Of a DNA stretch of 64,000 bases, positions 45,891-58,119 are shown piece after piece. Origin of the DNA: Siphonodentalium dalli (Eukaryota > Mollusca > Scaphopoda > Gadilida > Siphonodentaliidae); assembly GCA_032622095.1 (NCBI GenBank), contig CP136064.1, positions 246,733,827-246,797,826 of the forward strand, read 5' to 3'. Position 1 is the stretch's first letter. Each line of letters starts with the position of its first letter. The notes below the pieces were generated by a model. It was not told where the DNA came from and ran no database searches. It worked only from the letters and a program-made list of their open reading frames with translations. Position numbers and translations under genes: made by a program.

Positions 45891-46651
45891 GATTCGTTTA
45901 CACCGCTGCATGTTAAACACCGTGGGATTATATTTCTATCTAAGCTTTACATGCGGTAACAATTGTCTGTTTAGGTTTTTCGATGCAGTACCATTGTCCC
46001 AGTAGGACTAATTACATCTCACCAATGTAGCAGAAATAATTACAACAAATGACCACGATTGAGAAATCGTTCAATATCGTGGGAAACACAGTAGCGTGTT
46101 CCGTATCCCCAAGTACAAATTAATATGTTTCTACCTCAAAAGTTTCTCAATTAATGTGCTTCCGTTTTGATGAAAGCAACAGCACTGAACCCAACTCAAT
46201 AAAGGAGTTAGTGTTTATTGCTTTTTCGAAATTAACATGTATCTATAAATTTGATTCAGTTGCCAGGTAACAAGAGAAAATTACTAACGGTTTTATTCAT
46301 TGAAGCTTGATGCTAATCAGAGAAATTGCCTTATTATGGATAGGGTATAATCATGTGATGGGTAATGCCAGCATTGTCATTCGATGTTGCTAATCTGATT
46401 TGCACAGGACAAGTCATAGGCTAATCATGGCTTATAATTTTCTCAGTAGAAATTCATTATCATAGCGGCTGACCTACCTTTCTCTTGTGTTTCCTCGTGC
46501 ATAATGAGAGAGCATTATGAAGAAAGTCGAGCATATATATTTTGAGTGATCACTCTCAATTTATCTTGTTGATCGTCCCAGCACTATCACTCTTAACAGC
46601 TTAACATTGATCACTGTACAAACCTTTAATATAGAGTTACCTCTCATTTTT
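45891..46651. other. Non-coding stretch
   Basis: Nothing recognised. Confidence 0.35.
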
Positions 46652-48570
46652 AGCTCAACTTTACTTTGTAAAGTTTGAGCTATTGCCATGGCTTGGTATC
46701 CGTCGTCCGTGTGTGTGTGCGTGCGTGTGTGTGTGCATGTGTGATTCGTCAACAATTTCCTTTAGCACGGGCTACAGGTCATACCTTTGGTCGGATCATT
46801 ATAAAATTTGTCATAGCTGTTGACATTGACATGTAGATGGGAACGAGTCATTTGGAAAAAAACATGGCCCCCAGCAGCCATCTTGGATTTCAAAATTCAA
46901 TCCATTAGCACGGGCTACAGGTCGTACTGTTTGTCTGATCATCATGAAATTTGTCAGGTATGTTAATATTGACATGTAGATGGGAACGAGTAATTTTAGG
47001 ATTGTTCGGCCAAAAAATATGGCCGCCAGCAGCCATCTTGGATTTTACTCTTTGCATGCTAAATATTTTGGCACAGGCTACTGGTCGTACCTTTGGTCGG
47101 ATCATTATGAAATTTGTCATGTATGTTAATATTGACATGTAGATGGGAACGAGTAATTTTAGGATTGTTCGGCCAAAAAATATGGCCGCCAACAGCCATC
47201 TTGGATTTTACTCTTTGCATGACTAAATCCTTTAGCACTGGCTACAGGTCGTACCTTTGGTCGGATCATCATGAAATTTGTCATGGATGTTAACAATGAT
47301 ATGTAGATGGGAACAGGTCATTTTGGGATTATTCGGCTAAAAAACATGGCCGCCAGCAGCCATCTTGGATTTTACTCTTTGCATGCTAAATATTTTGGCA
47401 CAGGCTACAGGTCGTACCTTTGGTCGGATCATTATGAAATTTGTCACAGCTGTTGACATTAACATGTTGATGGGATCGAGTCATTTTGGGGTCAATCGGC
47501 AAAAAAACATGGCCGCCAGCGGCCATCTTGGGTTTCAAAATTCAATCAATTAGCATGGGCTACAGGTCATACTGTTCTTCTGATCATCATGAAATTTGTC
47601 TTGGATGTTAATATTGACATGTAGATGGAATGAGTAATTTTGGGGTCGTTCGGCCAAAAAACATGGCCGCCAGCAGCCATCTTGGATTTGAAAATTCAAT
47701 CCATTAGCACGGGCTACATGACTAAATCCTTTGGCTCGGGCTACAGGTCGTACCTTTATTCGGATCATCATGAAATTTGTCACATATGTTGACAATGGGA
47801 TGTAGATGGGAACGAGTCATTTTGGGGTCATTCGGCCAAAAAACATGGCTGCCAGTGGCCATCTTGGATTTCAAAATTAAATCCATTAACATGGGCTACA
47901 GCCCATACTGTTTGTCTGATCATCATGAAATTTGTCGTGGATGTTAATATTGACATGTAGATGGGAAACAAGTTATTTTGGGGTCATTCGGCCAAAAAAC
48001 ATGGCCGCCAGCAGCCATTTTGGATTTTACTGTTTGCATGACTAAATTTTTTGGCACAGGCTACAGGTCGTACCTTTGATCGTATCTTTATCAAATTTGG
48101 GAATAAGTCATTTTGGGGTCATTCGGCAAAAAAACATGGCTGCCAGTGGCCATCTTGGATTTCAAAATTCCATCCATTAGCATGGGCTATACAGCCCATA
48201 CTGTTTGTCTGATCATCATGAAATTTGTCGTGGCTGTTAACATTGACATGTAGATGGGAACGAGTCATTTTGGGGTCATTCGGAAAAAACATGGCCACCA
48301 GCAGCCATCTTGGATTTCAAAATTCATTCCATTAGCACAGACTACAGGACGGAGTGTTGGTCTGATCATCATGAAATTTGTCGTGGAAGTTAACATTGAC
48401 ATGTAAATGGGAACGAGTCATTTTGGGGTCATTCAGCAAAAAACATGGCTGCCAGTGGCCATCTTGGATTTTACTCTTTGCATAACTAGACCTTTCAACT
48501 TTCCACATTCCTAATCACTCCATTGACTGTAACACATGAAATTATTCCCATTCCAAGTTGAGCTACAGTG
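46652..48570 (+). mobile_element. E-iii modular element
   Basis: It opens with the hairpin TAGCTCAACTTTACTTTGTA then AAGTTTGAGCTA, followed by TATCCGTCGTCCG and a (GT)n-rich run. About a dozen diverged monomers follow. Each has GGGCTACAGGTCGTACC or similar, TGATCATCATGAAATTTGTC, ATGTAGATGGGAACGAGTCA and AACATGGCCGCCAGCAGCCA. It ends around 48560, where AAGTTGAGCTACAGTG echoes the start. Reading frames through it are repeats, not genes. Confidence 0.75.
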
Positions 48571-48681
48571 TAATTGACACTTTCATTTTGAAGTATCCTC
48601 AAGTACTCTGGAATTATGTTTTTACCTGAATTTTTTTTTATTTTACGTATTTGCTGATCGCTTTATGGACTTGACATTTAA

Positions 48682-48906
48682 CCTTTCCATGACTGGAGCT
48701 TCTTGAAATTTTGCGAAAACCCTGTGCCAATGCATTCTCGTATTAATATATGCGAGTCTCCCATAGGGAGCCTCACATATATAAGATAATACCTTGACCT
48801 TCTTGTAAGGCAGTGCATTCTCTTATATATATGGGAGACTCACATATATAAGAGAATGTACTGGCATATTATCTTTAATGCTGCACCAGCTCCAGTATTG
48901 AAAGTG
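48682..48906. mobile_element. Family B3 TTAA-type element
   Basis: TTAA at 48678-48681 and 48907-48910. Left end CCTTTCCATGACTGGAGCTT; contains GCGAAAACCCTGTGCCAATG and two imperfect ATATGCGAG-type hairpins. Confidence 0.75.
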
Positions 48907-49009
48907 TTAAGAGCCAAATTTAATTTCAGTTGCAGGCATCATTTGGAAGCATTTAGTGTAAGATAGATAAACACCTTTATCAGTAAATGATAGCATAATT
49001 TATTTACAA

Positions 49010-49352
49010 TACAGACACTAAATTCACCCTCTGGGGACCTCATTCTGCTTAGGCCTCATCTTCTCTGGAAAGTTTCTTTATTATCAAATTTATATAGACA
49101 CTTAGATTCTATTTCTTTTTTAATTTAGTTTCTCTTTATCCCCAAATTGGCAGACGACACATTGCTTAATCGAGGTTCCCATTGGGTGTACACCACAATA
49201 TTCACCATTTGGGAACTTCGTACTGAGTCTATGTCTCCCATAGCAGATGAGGCCATGCAAAATGAGGTCCCCAGAAGTGAATTTGGTGATGATAGCCTGC
49301 TACCAAATTCACCCTCTGGGGACCTCATTCTGCAAATGACAGTCACACTAAA
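49010..49352. mobile_element. Family C element, partial long form
   Basis: It starts inside the left hairpin (ACTAAATTCACCCTCTGGGG) and runs through TATCCCCAAATTGGCAGACG and CATTTGGGAACTTCGTACTG to GCAAATGACAGTCACACTAA. The left terminus is missing. Confidence 0.72.
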
Positions 49353-49771
49353 CTCAAAATGTATTTATTATTTTACTCATTTTTGAACTCGCGACACTTA
49401 ACAGTGTAATACAAAAATGAGGAGTATAGTTATAAATTGGAGAAATATCTCATGTGACAGCCTTTTCTCTGGGGACGGTAATTATTTTCATATAATCGGA
49501 TTTTCCCATCGTACATGTATAAGATTCTCATTTCCCTGATGCTGCCGTAATGACAATTTAACCATCTGCACTGTGGGGTCTTTCTTTCTGTGTGCTCCAG
49601 GTGGGATAATTTTATTGGGCCAGTGACCTTCAATTTAATTAGGCTTTAACGAGAACGTCACTGCAGAGCCGCATGAATTTAACAAGCATTGCATAAAACA
49701 ACTTTGTGTAATAATTTGCTGCAGTCTCCAATTATCAAAGTGACTACGTTAACTCAATGTAATCATTTTCA
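49353..49771. other. Non-coding stretch
   Basis: Nothing recognised. Confidence 0.35.
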
Positions 49772-49775
49772 TTAA

Positions 49776-50008
49776 CCCTCTTTACTAAATACTCGTTGAC
49801 GAGTTGTTCCCTTAGGAAATGTTCAGATAATAACTTAGTTTCTGAATATTTCCCTCCAGAGAATATAAATCCTTCTGCACTTGTGTTATATTTTCGTCAT
49901 ATACTGTCGTCTGCTCATTTATCCTGGACATACCTCCAGATGAAGAATAGACCATTCCATTGTATACTTTTATTGCTGGGTGGGAGAATCCATTTAGTAA
50001 AGAAAGGG
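49776..50008. mobile_element. Family I TTAA-type element, complete copy
   Basis: TTAA at 49772-49775 and 50009-50012. Ends are CCCTCTTTACTAAATAC and the diverged complement CCATTTAGTAAAGAAAGGG. Small hairpin ACTCGTTGACGAGT near the left end. Other copies are at 36474, 41095, 52595, 57430 and 58619. Confidence 0.8.
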
Positions 50009-50046
50009 TTAATAATGTTCAAAATATATCATCATTCCGACACATA

Positions 50047-50571
50047 GACCAAGTATTCTCGGTCCACAACAGCTTGGGGTATCGGTTGGGATGATGCTGT
50101 TTTTGGACTTAGTCTCGCCCCGTTGCTCTTCTAATGACATTCAGTCAAAAGATGTAATACATGTAAACGTGGAGCCCGGCATTCACGTAAACCTCTGAAT
50201 GTGATTGATCACCTGACATGTCCGTGATTAATCTTTCTTCAAAATGATATATCATTTACCGTGATAAAAATTATTGTGATGATACTATTGTTTATAATGT
50301 TTTGTATACATGCATTTTCTGATTGCGCCACAAATTGAAATTCTCTGAAAAACTAGGATTTGTTTACTTATATATCTTGTTGCTTTGACATTAAACGGAC
50401 CTCTGATATATACATGTTTGGTATCATCATGCCTGGGAAAGATGGCCCTCTATGTTCATATATGCAAGGCTTCCATTTGACCTAATCCGAAGACATATAA
50501 CTCTCGCCCGCGATTCTGGGTGTAATGTCCATTATAGAAGAGCAATGGGGCGGGACTCGGTCCAAAAGCAG
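50047..50571. mobile_element. Family G TIR element, copy 2
   Basis: TAGACCAAGTATTCTCGGTC and GATGATGCTGTTTTTGGACT near the left end match the complement of the right end (GGACTCGGTCCAAAAGCAGC...). It is uninterrupted, so it shows where the nest at 15851-18350 was inserted into its host. Confidence 0.72.
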
Positions 50572-50723
50572 CAGCATCAATTATTATCAAAGAATTTCAT
50601 CATAGATTGGAATCATCTGTGACTTTTTCTCATCAAAGTGCACGCACAACCTTTCAATTAGACATCAACGTCAGTCATAGACTCAAATATCTTGCAATGA
50701 CCTATCATAAAGTCGATGAACTA

Positions 50724-50857
50724 CAGTAATGCCCTAATTAATCGACTCCATAACCACAGCAGAATTATGGGTAACTTTTCAGAATTTCCGACTAAATTCT
50801 GAAAAGTTACCCATAATGCTGCTGTGGTTATGGAGTCGATTAATTAGGGCATTGCTG
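50724..50857. mobile_element. Family A palindromic element, copy 14 (short)
   Basis: TA-flanked. The inner third of both arms is missing symmetrically, leaving TTTCCGACTAAA at the centre. The unusual CTCCATAACC is matched by GGTTATGGAG in the other arm. Confidence 0.85.
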
Positions 50858-50976
50858 TAATCTTGATCACATAATAAGAAGTTCTCGGCCAAATGACCTC
50901 TTAGATCAATTGTGCTTGAATATCCAACAGTTGATTCAAATTATTAGGGATATAACATTGCATGTTCACATACAAA

Positions 50977-51514
50977 CAAGCCTTGAAATAGGGTGTCTGT
51001 CATTTGCAGAACCTCATGCAGCATCTGTATCAAGCCTGAGTTTAGTTCTTGATGATACAGATAAAGCCTGAGTTTAGTTTGCCTGTCATTTGCAGAATGA
51101 GGTCCCCAGAGGGTGAATTGAGTGACGCTATCCCGCACAGTGGGCTAGCATCACCAAACTTGCCCTGTGGGCACCTCATTCATTTTCTATGGGAGACATA
51201 GACTCAGATTGAAGTTCCCAAATGATGAATATTGTAATGTACACCCATTGGGAACCTCGATTATGCAATGTGTTGTCTGCCAATTTGGGGATATAGAGAA
51301 TCTAAACTAATAAAGAAATATAATCTATGTGAAGAAGTTTCTATAGATATTTGATAATAAAAAAACTTTCCAGAGAAAATGAGGCCTATAAAGCAGAATG
51401 AGATCCCGAGAGGGTGAATTTAGTGATGCTAGCCCGCTATGCGGGGTAGCATCACTAAAATCACCCTCTGGGAACCTCATTCTGCAAATGACAGACACAC
51501 TATTTCAAGGCTTG
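50977..51514 (-). mobile_element. Family C element, long form, reverse orientation
   Basis: CAAGCCTTGAAATAGGGTGT to the right end TATTTCAAGGCTTG, with both GCAGAATGAGGTCCCC hairpins and the long middle. It has a rearranged left end (extra CAAGCCTGAGTTTAGT copies at 51033 and 51065). Its middle carries the empty site of the Helitron at 51327/51328. Confidence 0.8.
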
Positions 51515-52594
51515 GCTGTCACTCCTGTGAAACATAAGTTTTTTTAACCATATCGGGCAGAAAAATGTGTTCCTAGGAATCCATGATTCAGAAGGGTGTT
51601 TGCGCTCCTGAGCTAATTTACTTTGCATCTACACATCATACAACACTAGGTCTACCCATACCCGTTATTGCTGTTGGGTGAGGGGGGGGGGGGGGTGTTG
51701 TGTGGACATTTTTGTTTGAACATAGTTTATTTGACCCCCAATTTCATGTATATATATGTATATAATGGTTACACAAACATTATATAGAAATTATGAATAT
51801 GAGGTTATGAAGAAGGATGGTAGCACAGGTTATTAAACTTTGAGTATTTCCCTTATGAATATTCTACACAGTGGGGCCAGTAAGGGGTGGCGAAGCAGGG
51901 GGTCATGAAGGGACTCCATTCCACTCCCCCTCCCATTGACTGAAGCCTGCACAAAAGCATAATTTATATAGAGAAAAGTGTCCTTCAGAAATGTTTACCC
52001 CCACTTGCCCTTTGGTGCTTCCTACACCCCGGGGGCAATGGCTCAGCTGGCAAGGTGCTTTGTGCATTGGGCCATCTTTGTGCATTGGGCCACGTGATCG
52101 CATACATTTTAGGGTTATAATGTTCTATCTCGAGCCGACAATGGTAAGCAATGGGAACTAATGGACGTCAATTTGCCTGACTGGAAATAGTGCATCCTAT
52201 ATGATAAAATCTTAATCCTAGCTGAATTTTTTGGTTAAATTAGAAAATGACATAATGTGCGAGTTTTGTACTTTCTTATATGATGCTTTATTCTACATTT
52301 ACACAAAATGCTATATTTATCAGAGCGTGTGAAATCTTATAGTCATAATCATGTACCAGTAATCAAGATTTTATGGATAAATATCGATTATGCTGTATAA
52401 CTAGATGTATTAAATTTATGTTGTTTTGTTTATGTTGATAAAAAAATGCATTATTTCAAATTAATGTAATCAATGTGATATAAAATGATATTTTTTTATT
52501 AAATGCTCAGCTGGCAAGGTGCATTGGGCCATCCAGCGACTGATGTCATAAAATGACCTTGTGGCTGAAAAGAGCAAAAAAAATGGCACATTAT
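51515..52594. other. Non-coding stretch with a G run and GCTCAGCTGGCAAGG repeats
   Basis: A run of about 14 G lies at 51681-51694. TGGCTCAGCTGGCAAGGTGC at 52040 and its copy GCTCAGCTGGCAAGGTGCAT at 52506 resemble a tRNA box A, but no well-placed box B follows, so a SINE is only a weak possibility. Confidence 0.35.
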
Positions 52595-52775
52595 TACTTT
52601 CTATACTAAATGGATTCTCCCAGTCAGTTAAAAAGTGTACATTGGAATGATCTATTATTCAGTTGGAGGATATTAAGGCGATAAAAGCAAATGTCAGATA
52701 ATTAAAAGTACAGAAGGAGTACTATTTATTGAGGGAAATGTTTAGATAATAATTTCAACAACAAAATTGGTAAAA
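52595..52775 (-). mobile_element. Family I element, partial copy
   Basis: TATACTAAATGGATTCTCCC, GTCAGATAATTAAAAGTACA and GAGGGAAATGTTTAGATAAT match family I on the minus strand. TTAA ends are not preserved. Confidence 0.65.
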
Positions 52776-53018
52776 TTAAGTGTTTAGTATGTGCAAACCA
52801 AGGGGCATAACTCTCAAATTGTACGAAGAAGCTGAGGTACAGACAATTGCATACACCTAACATATCAGTTGAAAATAAGACATGCTCTATGGGTCCTATG
52901 CTAAAGATAATGGCTCAGATTAGATTTGAAGTACAGTTCCCCTCCAAGGTTGGCCAAAATTGCTGGAAATTGTGATTTGCTAACTATAGGCAATATCACA
53001 ATGTAGTTTTACGGGTAC

Positions 53019-53095
53019 AAGAAAGACGACCAGATGACGAATTTACAAGACCAGATGACGAATTTACAAGAAAGATGACCAGATGACGAATTTCA
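53019..53095. repeat. Short tandem repeat
   Basis: Three partial units of GACCAGATGACGAATTTACA (with AGAAA between) in direct orientation. Confidence 0.8.
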
Positions 53096-53211
53096 CCAGC
53101 ACCTCTCTATGTAGAAACCACCAATTTTTCTGGAAAATAATTCAATGTTTATTGTGGTATTACAAAAGTTCTTGTTAACGAAGTGTTCAGGAAGAAATAT
53201 ATTCCCTGCTT

Positions 53212-54393
53212 TTTTATGTTTATCCATACCATAGTATGGTAAACATAGTGTCGATGTCCGGATTGACCACTTGTCGTTCGTTGCACCGTCTGTCTGTCTG
53301 TCCGTAGACACTTTATGCATGGTGCGATGACTCAAATATTTTCTATCTGATCGGAACCAAATTTTGTATATGAATTTCTCAGCACAAAAGACAGATCGAG
53401 TTCGAATATGGGTTTGATCCGACTATTTTTAACAGAGTTATGGCCCTTTTTCGAAAAAATATTCACTCTTAAAAAAATTCCTTGCTCAATTTACCAAAAC
53501 ATATATTACATAAATAAATAAATAAAAAAAATATATAATATTTTTTTTTTTTTAAATAAATAAAAAACAAATTTTTTTTTTAAAGTTAGCAAATTTTTTA
53601 AAACTAACACTATTATAACTCTGCCAAGGGTACCCCGAGTCACCACACCAAATTTGGTTAAAATCGGTCCAAAATCTTGTGTTATGTACTGGTAAATTTG
53701 TTTGGAGCGACATTAAACCCAATTCACCGATTCCATCCCATGCCTTTGGACTACTTAGCTATTAAATATGGCTATATTATTTTCTGATGTCTCTTATGCC
53801 AATGTGCAGATAAAGAAAGCTATGGTATCTAAAAAAAATTAAAGTTTCAACAGTACACATCACATGCTATTAACAGTAGACCAGAACATCTGTGCTGCAT
53901 TGCACAGCTGAGTATATCACTCTACATATGGTCTGAGTTCATTATAAATGTTATTGGTTTAATAGAGATGCCAGCTTTCAACATAAACAATGCCTGTGAT
54001 TTGTTGACAGCTCTGATATATAATTTATATTAATGGGTCTGCAGTGAGGTTTCTTATCATGATGGCTGTTGTTGGTAGAATTTGATACATTATCATTGTA
54101 AACTTAAATTGGACTCTCTTAACCCAAGTATTCCATGTCCAGGTCACCTTTTCACATTTAACCCAAGGCTGTGGTGGTGCAGCATTTCAGATCCTGTTTC
54201 AGTGCATTCTCTCATATAAATGCGAGTGACCCATAAATTCCAATAATTTGTGTTATGTACATTTGTCTATAATAGTACATAACAGTATACTCTATAATTC
54301 AACATCAAAACTCTCATTTATGATTCCGATCATAGTAATTTACTATCGCCAAGGGATGGGTTAACATCTGCCGATCGTGATCGGCCTCTCGTT
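53212..54393 (+). mobile_element. E-i modular element, copy 3
   Basis: 5' hairpin TGTTTATCCATACCATAGTA then TGGTAAACA, followed by GTGTCGATGTCCGGATTGAC and a short (TCTG/TCCG)n. One clear monomer (GAGTTCGAATATGGGTTTGA), then an A/T-rich filler and the end CCGATCGTGATCGG-CCTCTCGTT. A decayed B3 fragment (GCATTCTCTCATATAAATGC) sits inside at about 54118-54235. Confidence 0.75.
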
Positions 54394-54532
54394 TGTTCAA
54401 AACATCAAACATCGAAAGTTGTGGGTGGAATATAATCTCTATGGTCGTAGTCAGAGTACAGATTCATGACATGATATAGTTTCATAGGAGTGACAGCTGA
54501 GAAAGACATAATCATATAAATTCATGCACTTC

Positions 54533-55537
54533 ACAGCATTTAGACATGGCTTCCTGATTATATGGGGAGTAACAGATCCACGCAGGAAATATATCGGTCG
54601 CCTAAAGATTGTGAGGGGGCAATTGGATTGCATTAGCATTAAAAGCCTTTGTTTTACTTCACCCTTTCTGGGTACTCATTGATGAGTAGTTATCAGGTCT
54701 GGCTCATGTGCAGATCTGACTATATTATCAGATTTGTACATTATGTGCAAATTGATCATAATTATTTCTGCCACCTAATGTTTTATTTCAAAATGATGAT
54801 ATAATAATATTCAATATTTTCTAGCAGGAACAATTTTTGTGAACCGAAAATAGACTTTTGATGATTTCTTTGGGATAGTTTTGGAATTTTGTCAAACTTC
54901 ATAAAATCACTTTTTTTTTGGAAACTTATTGTCCCCAGACCAGACCTGTTCAGAAAATAAATTCAATAAACGACCAAAAGTTTTTTTTTGCTCAAATTTA
55001 CCATTTTCAACACTAAAACAGACCATGACAGAGCGAATGTCAGTAAATAAGCTTCTTCCATCCTAAATAGAAAAAAAGTTATCATAGTAATTTAAAAAAA
55101 ATGTCTTGCAAGTGCCGATGACCGAATTCAGAGGAGAGAAATTTGGCTACTTTCCTATAACCAAACACACAGTGGGCCTCCACTGAATACGAAAATCATG
55201 TTACGTATCCAGATGTTTTACTTTTTTTCTGAACTTTCCCAGTTTTGTAAAAATAATTAAACCTTCAAACCAGTTATGTCACATTTAACACAGACTACAC
55301 TGGCAGCTATGCCTCCCCCAGATACATATTTTTCTATTTTTCAGACCCCCTACAACCCGATAAATCATGTACTGCTACTATAGGGGCTGAAATAACAATA
55401 AACCACATCCAAACCTAGCCTATTATTGCTAATGCAGTTCATTATTCTCCCTGACGATGTTTCGGCCACCGATATATTTCCTGCGTGGATCTGTTACTCT
55501 CCATATGCCCAGGAAGCCATGTCTAAATGCTGTGGGG
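54533..55537. mobile_element. Family M element with 65-bp inverted ends
   Basis: CACAGCATTTAGACATGGCT at 54533 and AACAGATCCACGCAGGAAAT at 54569 are matched by complements at 55468-55537. The 1-kb interior includes family I-like sequence at about 54655-54705 and long A/T runs. No coding frame. Target duplication not found. Confidence 0.65.
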
Positions 55538-55728
55538 CAGATTCAAATGGATGTGTCACTTCTATGAAAAATTTATTGCCAACTGTTCCCTCGAATTGAT
55601 TTTTCACTTAAAATTTTGCCAGTATTTCAGCAGGATTGGATCGTTTATAGCTGGCACAGTGTTACTTGTCAAGGTGGCGTCATCAGATCTCATGTTCTCA
55701 CAATATATAAGATGCACACAGTAATGCC

Positions 55729-55932
55729 CTAAATAATCGACTCCTTAACCACAGCAGAATTATGGGTAACTTTTCAGGATTTAGTTGGGAAATATGGCTT
55801 GTTGCCATTCATCGGAAAGCTCTCAGTGAGAGATTTCCGATGAATGGCAACAAGCCATATTTCCGACTAAATCCTGAAAAGTTACCCATAATTCTGCTGT
55901 GGTTAAGGAGTCGATTGTTTAGGGCATTACTG
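55729..55932. mobile_element. Family A palindromic element, copy 15
   Basis: Near-perfect palindrome from CAGTAATGCCCTAAATAATC to the complement. The left TA flank has mutated to CA; the right is TA. Confidence 0.85.
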
Positions 55933-56031
55933 TATCTCCTTCTCACAAATTATTCTCATTAGTAATGTGTAATCTCTCCACAGAAACATCTTGAGTTAAA
56001 TGTATTTTTTGAAAACCTGCCCCCTGTCCTA

Positions 56032-56428
56032 CAAGCCTTGAAATAGTGTGTCTGTCATTTGCAAAATCTGCACCACCAAATTCATCCTCTGCGGACCTCA
56101 TTCTGCTTAGGCCTCATCTTCTGGAAAGTATCTATAGTCTCAAATTAACATTGTTTTTAGTTACTTTTTCCCTTTTGGGAAGTTTCTGTATCCCCTAATT
56201 TGCAGATTATAAAATGCATAATCGAGGTGACTAATGGGTGAACATCACCAAATTCAACTGGGGAAATTCAATCTGATCCTAGGTCTCCCATAGCAGTTTA
56301 GGCCTAAGCAGAATGAGGTTCCCGGAGGGTGAATTTGGTGATGCTAGCCCACTGTGGGATAGCATCACTAAATTCACCCTCTGGTGGGCCTCCTTCTGCA
56401 AATGACAAGCACACTGTTTGCAGGCTTG
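56032..56428. mobile_element. Family C element, long form
   Basis: CAAGCCTTGAAATAGTGTGT to CAGGCTTG. The left hairpin is truncated (GCAAAATCTGCACCACCAAA); the right hairpin is intact. The middle is of the same type as 10850-11267 (GAGGTGACTAATGGGTGAAC). Confidence 0.78.
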
Positions 56429-56808
56429 TAAATTACTCTGATTATTTTTTAATCTCTCCACAGCTACATCATGAGTTAAAGTGATGTGAAACACTCCAGT
56501 AGGTTGATCAAATAGAATTCGGGAATAATCTTGTTATTTTTACGAATATTAATCATTTGTGTTATATTATCGCCAATAGTTCCATCACGATTCAATGATT
56601 CATAGTTCAGACGATGTTTTCTATGGAGTGGTATGGTCAATTTCTTTTAAATATTCAACGATGTTAGTAGAATGCTATTTCCCCAGGTTGGCATAGCTCC
56701 TGATTACTAACTTATCAATTTCACGCAGCCGAACAAGTACATAATATGTCTTTAAATGTATTTTATAAAAACCTGACCCTGTCCTATAAGCACTTTGCAT
56801 GATACCGT
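56429..56808. other. Non-coding stretch
   Basis: Nothing recognised, except that 56745-56790 resembles 55998-56035. Confidence 0.35.
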
Positions 56809-57295
56809 TTATTATACCCCCACTTTTAAAGAAAATGGGGGGTATACTGGATTGACTGCGTCCGTCCGTCCGTCACGTTTTCTCCGTCCGTTCGGCCGTC
56901 CGTCCGTCTGTCCGTCCGACCTCATAACTCGAACAACTATGAACCAATAAATTTTTGTATGCAATCTCCTTAGGACTGCCTCTCCGCATGATGCTAATTG
57001 TGGTACGGTCCGACTTTTTTTTTAAAGTTACGCCTCATTTTCGACTTATTTTGACTTAGAAAATTCTGTCCGACTTAATAACTTTAACAAATATGAACCG
57101 ATTTCAATAATTTTTGGTATACATGCTGCTCACAATACCCTCTCTACATGATGCGGCTAGGGATTGGCTCAGACTGTTTTTCGTAATATTACAATTCATT
57201 TTCGACTTATTTTGACTTAGAAAATTCTGTCCGACTTAATAACTTTAACAAATATGAACCAATTTGAATAATTTTTTCTGTACAAGCTTCTTGTT
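56809..57295 (+). mobile_element. E-iv modular element
   Basis: Hairpin TATACCCCCACTTTTAAAGA then AAATGGGGGGTATA, GGATTGACTGCGTCCGTCCG and (TCCG)n to about 56922. Two and a half monomers follow with TCCGACTTAATAACTTTAAC, GAACCGATTTCAATAATTTT and ACTTATTTTGACTTAGAAAA. It ends CTTCTTGTT, comparable to the E-i and E-ii ends. Confidence 0.75.
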
Positions 57296-57429
57296 TTACA
57301 AGGTATCATCAAAATATCTCTTGGGTTCCAGAAAGCTCTATCTAGAACTCTCTTACATACATGTACATAACTTCACGCCTATTATGAGAGAGAATTATAT
57401 TTAACCAGACAATTGAGACAATTGAAATT

Positions 57430-57632
57430 TGTGACGCATATAGGTCATTTGTTGAAATTATTATCTGAACATTTTCCGCTAATGGATATGAATTCTTCAG
57501 CACTTGTAATACCTTTTCATCAGTCAACATTAATCAACGGTCATAATTTATCTTGAACGCCCTTCCAAATGAATTATAGACTATGTATACCTTTTTAATT
57601 AGATGTGAGAAACCATTTAGTATAGAAAGGGG
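57430..57632. mobile_element. Family I element, partial copy
   Basis: ATTATCTGAACATTTTCCGC, TTCTTCAGCACTTGTAATAC, CCCTTCCAAATGAATTATAG and AAACCATTTAGTATAGAAAG match family I. The left end and TTAA are not clear. Confidence 0.65.
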
Positions 57633-58111
57633 TAACTGCGAAGTGCATTATTATTTTTGTTGTGGATGGTCTTATACCGCTGATGTCGCGTGATCTTGTA
57701 AAGGTGATCATGTCCTGATGTTGGGGTTGCGACTCCTTGCGTCTTGCGAGGATCGGTTCTCTTGTGTATGATACACCTAGTACTTTGAAACATTTAACTT
57801 TTTTTTATACAAGCGCAGAATTGCACCAGTCTAATTTAACAAGATGCCCACATATAAATAGTGGTTGTGATCACTTGTCGTAGACTTTCTATTTCCCGAA
57901 GCGCGGGATTCCACGTCAGTAGCACCAATCAGAACTCAGTCAACTCACTATTAGTAGCCCCAAGATAAAAGTGTCCAATCGAAGCGATTAAGATATCGCT
58001 ATATGACATAATTTTGGGGATGCTTGTACACTTCCATGAAATGACAATTCAACAAGACTATGTTAGACTCAGTATGTCTCTTAGTGTATGTTTACACAGA
58101 CTGGAATTTCG
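57633..58111. other. Non-coding stretch
   Basis: No exon recognised. The part at 58062-58119 is duplicated at about 58380-58455 (TTTACACAGACTGGAATTTC). Confidence 0.4.
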
Positions 58112-58119
58112 CATGTGAC

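Noticed and set aside
46905-47795. Overlapping frames with repeated HVNIN and MAAI motifs
   Set aside because: They arise from the tandem monomers of E-iii and appear on both strands.
52028-52135. tRNA-derived SINE suggested by GGCTCAGCTGGCAAGG
   Set aside because: Box A-like, but no box B at the right distance and no cloverleaf; a second GTAGCTCAGCTGGGTAGG near 45606 is equally unsupported.
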